From positions 1 to 64,000 of the forward strand of contig JAFEAL010000021.1 of assembly GCA_018266435.1 (NCBI GenBank): a stretch of 64,000 nt of DNA, read 5' to 3'. The DNA is from Bacteroidota bacterium (lineage in GTDB: Bacteria > Bacteroidota > Bacteroidia > Cytophagales > Cyclobacteriaceae). Made by a program: the position numbers and the translations under genes. Under the pieces are notes generated by a model. It was not told where the DNA came from. It worked only from the letters and a program-made list of their open reading frames with translations, and searched no databases. Shown in pieces: positions 44,863-53,500 of the stretch (its first letter is position 1; the number at the start of each line of letters is the position of its first letter).

Positions 44863-45834
44863 ATGAAACGGATCGCCATTGTTGGCCCCATTCCGCGTGA
44901 CCACATCATCACTTACCAGGGTGAATTGATTCAAAAATGGGGATGTGTTACCCACCCGGTCATTGCATTGTCTGTGATGGCTGGAAATAAAATGGAAGTG
45001 ATTCCGGTTTCGCACCTGCGCAAAGTTGACCTGGATAATGTAAAAGAAGTATTTCACGGATACTCAGGGATTAACCTCAGTCACCTTACTATAAAAAATG
45101 ATCAGGGAGATATCATCAGCCTGAAATTTGTAGATGTCAACAACCGCTTAGAGCGGCAGACGGGCTTTATGGATCCCATCGTGCCAGACGATTTTAAAAA
45201 ACTACTCACCTGCCAGGTGTTTGTCTTCATCCCCATCAGCGATTATGAAATCGCACTCGATACCTTAAAGTTTTTAAAGAAAAAAAGTAAGGGCATCATT
45301 GTATTTGATGCACACGGCCCTACCACGGCTTGCTTGGTAAACGGAGAGCGACAACGCAAGTTCTGGATCGACCGCGACTTATGGTTGCCCTATATTGATG
45401 TATTGAAGATGAACCTGGAAGAGGCCCAGTCTTCCTGGTTTAAAAAAGAATATGAATCTTCTGACTTTTCCATTTCAGAAGAACCCGATCGTGATTCGCT
45501 CCGGGCATTTGCCGACCATTGCCTGAACCACGGTGTGAAGGCCGTTTACATTACCGTAGATTCGCGCGGATGCCTGGTGTACTTTCGTCAACGAAAAAAA
45601 ACAGTAGAAGAAATGGTGCCGGCCATAAAAGTGCAGCAAGTCATTGATACCACAGGTTGTGGCGATTCATTTGCCGGTGGCCTTGGTTTTGGGTTATTGC
45701 AAAAACCAACTGATTACATCGGAGCGGCAAAATATGGTAATGCATTGGGAGCGCTGCGTACTCAGGGAAAAACATTTGATGTGTTCAAGCCACTGAACGA
45801 AACAAACCTGATTATTAAAAATGGCCACATATAA
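44863..45834 (+). CDS. PfkB-family carbohydrate kinase, substrate unknown
   Basis: A 323-residue ribokinase-type kinase from the ATG at 44863; the TTG 18 bases upstream is not preferred. It has the PfkB signature DTTGCGDSFAGGL with catalytic base D268, where the usual GAGD is GCGD, and an ATP-site-like segment (VYITVDSRGCLVYF). The N-terminal signature GPIPRDHI is an atypical form of the family's substrate-side start. Cytoplasmic. Its place between the haloperoxidase-like gene and beta-phosphoglucomutase suggests it phosphorylates a sugar released by this pathway, but glucose itself is usually handled by ROK-type glucokinases. Confidence 0.88.
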   Translation: MKRIAIVGPIPRDHIITYQGELIQKWGCVTHPVIALSVMAGNKMEVIPVSHLRKVDLDNVKEVFHGYSGINLSHLTIKNDQGDIISLKFVDVNNRLERQTGFMDPIVPDDFKKLLTCQVFVFIPISDYEIALDTLKFLKKKSKGIIVFDAHGPTTACLVNGERQRKFWIDRDLWLPYIDVLKMNLEEAQSSWFKKEYESSDFSISEEPDRDSLRAFADHCLNHGVKAVYITVDSRGCLVYFRQRKKTVEEMVPAIKVQQVIDTTGCGDSFAGGLGFGLLQKPTDYIGAAKYGNALGALRTQGKTFDVFKPLNETNLIIKNGHI

Positions 45835-45876
45835 ACTCAAATACTCAATCCAGATTTTATAATTTTTTATAATGCT

Positions 45877-46524
45877 ATGATTCAAGCGGTAATATTTGAT
45901 CTGGATGGCGTATTGGTGGATACGGCCCATTATCATTTTTTGGCGTGGCAGCGGTTAGCTAAAGAATTAGGTATCCATTTTACAGAACAAGAAAACGAGC
46001 AGTTGAAAGGCGTGAGCCGGATGCGCTCACTGGAGATCATCCTCGAAATGGGCAACCTGCAACTGAGCCTCGATGAAATGAATAAACTGGCCGAAAAAAA
46101 AAATAAATGGTTTGTGCAGTACATCAATAAGATCAAACCTGATGAAATTTTTCCCGGAGTAAAAGAATTGATTCAACGCATTCGCGAAAGCAAAATAAAA
46201 GTAGCCCTGGCATCGAGCAGTAAAAATGCGAACACAGTCTTAGATTTATTGCACATCAAAAATATTTTTGATGCCTTGGTAGATGGCACCATGATTACCC
46301 ACACCAAGCCCGATCCTGAAATATTTTTATTAGCTGCCAAAAAACTGAATGTGCTTCCCTCGCAGTGTTTGGTTTATGAAGATGCCGAGGCGGGTGTGGA
46401 TGCCGCCCTTGCGGCCGGAATGAAATGTGTAGGGGTAGGTTCACCCAACACCTTGCGGTCAGCTCACTTTGTTGTAGCCGCTACTCCTGAGTTTACCCTG
46501 GAAAAAATTAAAAGCATTGTTTAA
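45877..46524 (+). CDS. pgmB: Beta-phosphoglucomutase
   Basis: A 215-residue HAD-family mutase converting beta-D-glucose-1-phosphate to glucose-6-phosphate. The nucleophile D8 and acid/base D10 are in FDLDGVLVDTAHYHFLAW, whose HxxxW-like segment is typical of beta-PGM. SSSKN supplies the second HAD motif, KPDPEIF the lysine, and YEDAEAGVDAALAAGM the Mg-binding loop. It sits 14 bases before the GH65 phosphorylase gene, the classic partner that produces beta-glucose-1-phosphate, which makes the assignment firm. Cytoplasmic. Confidence 0.96.
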   Translation: MIQAVIFDLDGVLVDTAHYHFLAWQRLAKELGIHFTEQENEQLKGVSRMRSLEIILEMGNLQLSLDEMNKLAEKKNKWFVQYINKIKPDEIFPGVKELIQRIRESKIKVALASSSKNANTVLDLLHIKNIFDALVDGTMITHTKPDPEIFLLAAKKLNVLPSQCLVYEDAEAGVDAALAAGMKCVGVGSPNTLRSAHFVVAATPEFTLEKIKSIV

Positions 46525-46538
46525 AAACTATTCTTAGT

Positions 46539-48818
46539 ATGAAGCACTATTTGAAACCCCACGAGTGGCTGATTGTAGAAGAAGGATTTGATGCACATCA
46601 CCACCGGATTTCAGAAAGCATTTTCAGTTTGGGCAATGGCCGCATGGGCCAGCGCGCTAATTTTGAAGAGACTTATTCGGGCGATTCACATCAAGGTACG
46701 TATGTAGCCGGAATTTATTACCCGGATAAAACCCGCGTAGGCTGGTGGAAGAACGGATACCCCGAGTATTTTGCTAAAGTACTGAATGCACCGGATTGGA
46801 TCGGTATAAAAATCAAAATAGGAAAACACGAGGTGGACTTGAACCGATGCAAGGTAACGGGCTTTAAACGCACACTTGACATGAAGAAAGGAATTCTCTA
46901 CCGGTCATTCACCGCTACGTTGCCTGACGGAAAAAAGGTAGTTGTAAATACCCAACGGTTTTGCAGCATGGCCGATGGTGAAATTGGGGCAATCCGGTAT
47001 AGTATAACCCCTGTTAATTTTTCGGCTCAGGCAACTATCACACTTCCGGTAAATGCCGATGTGGTAAACAAAGATTCTAACTACGATGAAAAATTCTGGA
47101 ACGAAGTGAGCCAGGAAGCAAAGGCTGGCATTGCCTTGGTCACAGCCGAAACCAAAAAGACTTTTTTTCAGGTAACTACCGCAATGAGCTATTCCATCGA
47201 AACCGCAGGCAAGACTGTAAAAGGAAAAGTGAAGGCTTCAAAAAAAGAAAAATATGCCGACAATACTGTGACGATCGGATTAAAAAAAGGAGTGGAGACG
47301 GTCATCTATAAATATGCCGCAGTTCTTTCGTCAGAAAATCATTCGAAGAAAAAAATACAAGATCAGGCAAAGAAAAAATTAAAAAACATCACAACAAAAG
47401 GTTACGAGAAGTTAGCGAATGAGCACATCTCCGTATGGAGTGATATCTGGAAAAAATGCGACATCACCATTGAAGGTGATAGTGCAGCACAGCAAGGAAT
47501 CCGTTTCAATATCTTTCAGTTGATGCAAACCTACACCGGTGATGACGAACGACTGAACATCGGCCCAAAAGGATTTACCGGAGAAAAATATGGCGGCAGC
47601 ACGTATTGGGACACTGAAGCCTATTGCCTGCCCTTTTACCTCGGCACAACCAACCCAAGAGTAGCACGCAATCTTCTGGTATATCGTTACAAACATTTAC
47701 CCAAAGCCATAGAAAATGCCAGGAAGCTGGGCTTTAAAGACGGGGCTGCATTTTATCCTTTCGTTACCATGAATGGCGAAGAATGCCACAACGAATGGGA
47801 AATTACATTTGAAGAGATTCACCGCACCAGCGCCATGGCGTATGCCATGCGCGATTACATTGACTACACAGGTGATAAAAATTACTGGACCGAACATGGT
47901 CTTGAAGTGCTGATTGGTATTGCCCGTTTCTGGGCACAGCGCGTAAACTGGTCGAAGGATAAAAACCAATATGTCATTCTCGGTGTAACCGGCCCAAACG
48001 AATACGAAAACAATGTAAACAATAATTGGTACACCAATTACCTCGGGGCCTGGACTCTGCGCTTTACCATGCAAGCCATTGATTTTGTAAAAAATAATTC
48101 GCCCGAAAAATATAAGTCACTGGTGGCCAAGCTCCGCTTCAATGAAAATACAGAAACCGAACAATGGAAAGACATTTCGGCCAAGATGTATTACCCACAA
48201 GATCAAACACGTGGCGTTTATCTTCAACAAGATGGTTTCTTAGACAAGGAATTGATTCATGCTAAAGACCTGAAACCCGAAGACCGGCCGCTCAACCAAA
48301 AATGGTCGTGGGACAGGATTCTCCGCTCATGCTTTATCAAGCAGGCTGATGTGCTGCAGTGTATGTATTTGTTTGAAGATGACTTTACGCTTGACCAGAT
48401 CAAGCGCAATTTTGATTTCTACGAACCGATGACGGTGCACGAATCTTCCTTATCGCCTTGTGTTCACGCTATCCTTGCTTCTAAATTGGGTTACAACGAG
48501 AAAGCCTACGAAATGTATTTGCGCACCTCACGCCTCGACCTGGATGACTATAACAACGACACCGAAGACGGTTGTCACATTACCAGCATGGCAGGCACGT
48601 GGATGAGTGTAGTAAAAGGATTTGGCGGAATGCGTGTGCGCGATGGTGTATTACAACTCAGCCCATTTATTCCTGATCAATGGCAATCTTATTCTTTTAG
48701 GCTTGAATTCAAAAATCGGGTACTGAAAGTAATCGTCTCGAAAGGAAAAACTGATGTGTTGTTAGAATCTGGCGAGCCACTGGAGATTGTGCTCAATGAG
48801 AAGGTAGTAAAACTGTAA
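46539..48818 (+). CDS. GH65 disaccharide phosphorylase, probably maltose phosphorylase
   Basis: A 759-residue cytoplasmic GH65 enzyme without a signal peptide. The substrate loop RLNIGPKGFTGEKYGGSTYW is of the maltose-phosphorylase type. The general acid is E488 in GPNEYENNVNN, matching Glu487 of the Lactobacillus brevis enzyme as I recall. The phosphate-binding HESS (H634-S637) is present, unlike in the secreted GH65 protein. It would split maltose with inorganic phosphate into glucose and beta-glucose-1-phosphate, which beta-PGM then converts. Other alpha-glucobioses such as nigerose cannot be excluded. Confidence 0.93.
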   Translation: MKHYLKPHEWLIVEEGFDAHHHRISESIFSLGNGRMGQRANFEETYSGDSHQGTYVAGIYYPDKTRVGWWKNGYPEYFAKVLNAPDWIGIKIKIGKHEVDLNRCKVTGFKRTLDMKKGILYRSFTATLPDGKKVVVNTQRFCSMADGEIGAIRYSITPVNFSAQATITLPVNADVVNKDSNYDEKFWNEVSQEAKAGIALVTAETKKTFFQVTTAMSYSIETAGKTVKGKVKASKKEKYADNTVTIGLKKGVETVIYKYAAVLSSENHSKKKIQDQAKKKLKNITTKGYEKLANEHISVWSDIWKKCDITIEGDSAAQQGIRFNIFQLMQTYTGDDERLNIGPKGFTGEKYGGSTYWDTEAYCLPFYLGTTNPRVARNLLVYRYKHLPKAIENARKLGFKDGAAFYPFVTMNGEECHNEWEITFEEIHRTSAMAYAMRDYIDYTGDKNYWTEHGLEVLIGIARFWAQRVNWSKDKNQYVILGVTGPNEYENNVNNNWYTNYLGAWTLRFTMQAIDFVKNNSPEKYKSLVAKLRFNENTETEQWKDISAKMYYPQDQTRGVYLQQDGFLDKELIHAKDLKPEDRPLNQKWSWDRILRSCFIKQADVLQCMYLFEDDFTLDQIKRNFDFYEPMTVHESSLSPCVHAILASKLGYNEKAYEMYLRTSRLDLDDYNNDTEDGCHITSMAGTWMSVVKGFGGMRVRDGVLQLSPFIPDQWQSYSFRLEFKNRVLKVIVSKGKTDVLLESGEPLEIVLNEKVVKL

Positions 48819-48872
48819 CGGTGCAGACTTCATCGCGTAAGGTAGAATTATTGAAAATAATTTTAAAACAAG

Positions 48873-48905
48873 TTTGACACCATAGTAGTATATTCAATTT
48901 GACAC
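48873..48905 (+). promoter_or_regulatory. Direct repeat TTTGACAC, possible promoter of the esterase gene
   Basis: TTTGACAC occurs at 48873-48880 and 48898-48905, 25 bases apart. The first copy could be a -33 TTTG and the second overlaps TCAATTTG (48894-48901), one mismatch from TAnnTTTG, giving a spacer of 17. The ATG is 15 bases downstream. It may be a promoter or a repeated regulator site. Confidence 0.4.
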
Positions 48906-48920
48906 AAAAAATATTTCAAA

Positions 48921-50543
48921 ATGAAAAAAACAGCATTATTCTTTCTTGCTTTAATTGTTATGGTAACCCTACACGCACAACAAAAAATAGTTGCTCTCTA
49001 TGAAGGCGCTGCCCCCGGCTCTGAGTCTTGGACGTGGGGCGAAGAAGAATTAGAGCAAAATGCGTGGAACACTAAAATTGTTTACAATGTGAGTAAACCC
49101 ACACTCATGGTATTTCAGCCCGAGGCCGGAAAGGCAAACGGCACAGCTGTGGTTATTTGTCCGGGCGGTGGGTTTCACGCGCTATCCATCAACAGCGAGG
49201 GAGTTGATGTGGCCAAGTGGCTGGTGCAAAAAGGTGTAACGTGCTTTGTGTTAAAATATCGTCTGGTGCATAGCAAAACCAATGACCCGGTGGGTGAAAT
49301 GAATGCAAAGATGGAAAAGATAGAATGGCAAAATGATGTCAATAAAGTAATCCCCTTGTGCATTGCAGACGGACGCGCAGCCATTAGTTATGTGCGCAAA
49401 CATGCCGATGAATACAACGTGGAAGTTAACCGCATAGGCATCATGGGCTTTTCGGCCGGAGGAACCGTGGCCGCCTCTGCACTTTTTAATTATACTCCTG
49501 AAAACCGACCTGACTTTGCTGCACCTGTCTATCCTTATTTTCCTTCTGCCATGATCGGAAAAATAGCCCACGATGCTCCGCCTCTGTTTGTTGTGGCGGC
49601 AACTGACGATGGCCTGAACCTGGCTCCACATAGTGTTGATCTTTACTCGGCATGGCTAAAAGAAAAAAAAGATGCTGAGTTACACCTATATGCCCGAGGT
49701 AATCACGGCTTTGGTATGCGCAAGCAAAATATTCCGACCGACCAATGGATTGAGCGTTTTGGCGATTGGCTCGATGTGCAAGGATTACTCAATCCGGTTG
49801 ATCCGGCATTGAAACCCTATCTAAAAAAATACTATCAATGGAGCGGGCACACACTGCCGTACCGGATTCTATACCCCAAAAACTATGACAAGACAAAAAA
49901 ATATCCATTGATTTTATTTTTACACGGCTCAGGCGAGCGAGGTTACGACAACGAAAAACAGCTGACTCACGGAGCCACTCTTTTTTTGAAAGAAGAAAAC
50001 CGAAAATCATTTCCGGCCATTGTTGTGTTTCCTCAATGTCCGGAGGATGACTCATGGGCTTCACTTAAAACAGACCGTACCCAGACACCTGCCAAACGAG
50101 AATTTGATTATTCAGCAGAACCTAAATGGCCATTGGTTGCTGCAAATGAACTGGTAAAAAAAATCATGACCGAAGAATCAGTAGATCAATCAAGGGTATA
50201 TATCTCCGGTCTTTCGATGGGAGGATTTGGTACATTTGAATCAGTGTACCGCTACCCCAATGTATATGCGGCTGCCATGCCCATCTGCGGAGGGGGCGAC
50301 ACCGAACGCTACGACAAGCGGATAAATAAAACAGCATTCTGGATTTTTCACGGATCAGCCGATGTGGTTGTAGACCCTAAACTTTCGCAAGCCATGGCAG
50401 CCAAACTGAAATCGCTGAAAATAGAAACCCGATACACCGAATATCCAGGAGTAAATCACGACAGTTGGACCAATGCCTTTGCCGAGCCTGACTTTTTAAA
50501 ATGGATGTTTGCGCATAAGCGGATAATAAAATCAGGCAAATAA
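48921..50543 (+). CDS. Secreted two-domain esterase with two catalytic triads
   Basis: A 540-residue exported protein with a signal peptide ending near residue 20 (LHAQ). Two alpha/beta-hydrolase domains follow. Domain 1 (about 45-285) has an oxyanion loop PGGGF, nucleophile S178 (GFSAGG), D229 and H262 (GNHGFG), resembling acetyl-xylan or feruloyl-type esterases. Domain 2 (about 290-540) has S432 (GLSMGG), D481 (GSADVV) and H513 (VNHDSW), resembling PHB-depolymerase/LpqC-like esterases. Both triads appear complete. It would remove ester groups from plant or microbial glycans in the periplasm or outside. It is the last gene of the locus, with its own putative promoter. Confidence 0.9.
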   Translation: MKKTALFFLALIVMVTLHAQQKIVALYEGAAPGSESWTWGEEELEQNAWNTKIVYNVSKPTLMVFQPEAGKANGTAVVICPGGGFHALSINSEGVDVAKWLVQKGVTCFVLKYRLVHSKTNDPVGEMNAKMEKIEWQNDVNKVIPLCIADGRAAISYVRKHADEYNVEVNRIGIMGFSAGGTVAASALFNYTPENRPDFAAPVYPYFPSAMIGKIAHDAPPLFVVAATDDGLNLAPHSVDLYSAWLKEKKDAELHLYARGNHGFGMRKQNIPTDQWIERFGDWLDVQGLLNPVDPALKPYLKKYYQWSGHTLPYRILYPKNYDKTKKYPLILFLHGSGERGYDNEKQLTHGATLFLKEENRKSFPAIVVFPQCPEDDSWASLKTDRTQTPAKREFDYSAEPKWPLVAANELVKKIMTEESVDQSRVYISGLSMGGFGTFESVYRYPNVYAAAMPICGGGDTERYDKRINKTAFWIFHGSADVVVDPKLSQAMAAKLKSLKIETRYTEYPGVNHDSWTNAFAEPDFLKWMFAHKRIIKSGK

Positions 50544-50558
50544 AATTCAGAGTTACCC

Positions 50559-50566
50559 TATCTTTG
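50559..50566 (+). promoter_or_regulatory. Putative -7 promoter element for the C25 protease gene
   Basis: TATCTTTG matches TAnnTTTG exactly, 23 bases before the ATG at 50590. No TTG is found at the expected -33 position. Confidence 0.5.
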
Positions 50567-50589
50567 CCAATTGTATTGATACAATAAGC

Positions 50590-53500
50590 ATGATGCGCAG
50601 GGTAATGTTTTTCTTTTGGTTGGCAGAGATTGTTTCTCCGCTCGTCTTGTCGGCTCAATACAGCAACAGTTGGATCAATTTCAATCAGTCCTATTATAAA
50701 ATTCCGGTAGCCAAAGAAGGTATTTACCGGCTAACGTACGCTAACCTTCAGGCAGTTGGTTTTCCGGTGGGCTCAGCAGACCCGCGCTTTGTTAAACTAT
50801 ACCACCGGGGGCAGGAGCAAGCCATCAACGTAAAATCGCAACTTAGTTCTGTCTTTAGCCCTGGAGACTACATCGAATTTTACGGACAAAAAAATGATGG
50901 AACATTGGATAGCCTGCTCTACCGGCCATCCTCACTGCAGCCGCATAAGTATTACAACCTTTATTCTGACACCACCGCTTATTTTTTAACGTACAGCTTG
51001 GCACCACCACGGGGATTGCGCATGGATGCCAACCTGATGGTGAATGTTAATAACCTTCCGGCTGAAACGTATCAGTATTCGCAGCGACTGATTGTTAATC
51101 ACGATCAGTACTCAGCCGGGCTGACATTAAATGATGTTACACAGTCCACCTATTTTGATCAGGGCGAAGGATGGACCGGTGTGGCTCTGCAGCAGACTCA
51201 ATCGGTCAATTACATCATTGATTCCTTATTTAATGGAGTTTCAACGGCCGGAAACCCGAAATTGGAATTGCTTTTAGTTGGTCGCGATTATGTGCAGCAC
51301 TCGTTGCAAGTGAATGTGGGCACTACCGGAGGTTCGCTTCGTTCCATTGCTTCTCCTTCTTTTTCGGGCTTTCAAACCTATTTAGTCACAGCCGATCTCA
51401 ACTGGACGGACATTGGTGCAGATGGCAAGCTGGTAGTACAGGTAGTAGCCTCTGCGGCTTCTACCAACCGGTATCAGGCCAGTGTGTCGTATATTAAAGT
51501 TACGTTTCCTCAGTCGTATAATTTTTTAGGAGCCACCAACAAGAAGTTTACTTTAGCCGTCAATCCGGGCGGGCAATCGTATTTGTCAGCAACCAATCCT
51601 TCGGCAGGACTGCGGATGTTTGATATTACAGATATTCAAAATATAGTTCAGGTTCTGCCCACATCCTCATCGCCCACGTTTAATGCCGTAGTGGCGGGCA
51701 CGTCAGCACCCAAAACCATATTTGTTTCAAGTGGATTTTTTACTCCGGCCATCATTCCGGTTTCGTTCCGGGTAATCAATCCGGCTAATAGTAATTACAT
51801 GATCATTACGAATAAAGTTTTACAACAACCGGCACTGGGTTATTCCAATCCGGTGCAAGCGTATGCGGGCTATCGTGCCTCAGTTGCCGGTGGCGGTTAT
51901 GATACGTTGGTGGTAAACATCGACCAGTTGTACAATCAATTTAATTATGGCGAAACTTCTCCGGCTGCCATTTATAGTTTTATGAATTTTATGGTGCGGC
52001 AAGGGAATGTCAACTATTTATTTCTGATCGGGAAAGGGAGAGACATTTTGTATTCAGCCTACCAGCGGCTTCCTGTACCGCCCACCGAATACCGAGACCT
52101 TGTACCTTCGGCCGGATACCCCGGGGGTGATGCAGCTTTTACAGCACACCTGGGCACTGCGGGAGATAATCCGGCAGTAGCCACAGGAAGGCTGACAGCC
52201 ACAAATGCAACACAAGTTGCCGCGTATTTGAATAAGATCATCGAGCATGAATCAAAGCCGCTTCAGCCGTGGATGAAAAATATTTTGCATTTGAGCGGAG
52301 GAGGCTACGATGGTGGTCAACCTGAGTTAGCAGCCTTTCGGCAGATCATGGATGGATTTGCAGCCATTGCACGCGGGCCCTATTTAGGAGGGCAGGTATC
52401 AACCATCTCCAAGACCACTACGGATGTACAGAAGATAAATGTATCCACCAGCGTGAACCAGGGCGTGAATTTAGTCACCTTCTTTGGCCACTCTTCTTCA
52501 AGCACAATTGATATTGATATTGGTAACGTAGATAATGCGGCTTTAGGTTATAGTAACAAAGGAAAATACCCGGTCTTTCTGATCAATGGATGTAATGCCG
52601 GAACTGTGTTTGCCAACGAAGTAACGTTTGGCGAAGATTGGCTGCTGGCAGCAAACCTGGGCTCACGAAATTTTATTGGTAGTACTTCATTCGGTTATTC
52701 CAATGAGTTGCAGTATTACTCAGATTTATTTTACTCGGTGGGCTTTGGTGATTCTACTTTTATTCAAAAGGGGATAGGCGACATTCAAAAAGAATTGTGC
52801 ATTCGTTTTTTGACACAGTATGGCGTGAACATGATCAACGTTTGTCAGATTCACCAAATGGTATTATCGGGCGACCCGGCCATTAAACTTTTTGGAACAG
52901 GTTTGCCCGATTATGCCGTTGACAACGGATCGCTCTCCGTTACTTCGTTGAGCGGCACCCCGGTTACTTCACTGAGCCCATCTTTTGCGCTGAAAATAAT
53001 TGTAAAAAATTTAGGAGCTACCAACGCTAAACCATTGCGGGTGCGGGTAATTCGCACATTCAACGATAACTCAACTAAAACGTATGACTCACTGTTTTCA
53101 CCGGTCAGCAATACCGACACACTTACGTTTATTCTAAAAAAAGATCCGGTTATCAATGGCTTTGGCAACAACCTTTTTACCGTGGTGCTCGACCCGTTGA
53201 ACGCGATCAAAGAAATTTCGAAGGCTAACAACACGGCTACCCTTAGTTATTTTATGCCTTCCAACGGCACGTTGAATTTATATCCGCCAGATTTCGGAAT
53301 TGTAGGAACCGGTTCGGTTAATTTGCTTTTTCAAGATGCCAACTTGCTTGGTCAACAACGAAATTTTATTGTTCAGGTTGATACGGTAAGCACGTTCAAT
53401 AGTTCCTTTCTTCATAACCAAACGGTTTCAGGTAAGGTGTTGACCAAAATGCCAATTTCACTGCTACCGTCCGACTCGGTGGTTTATTATTGGCGCACGA

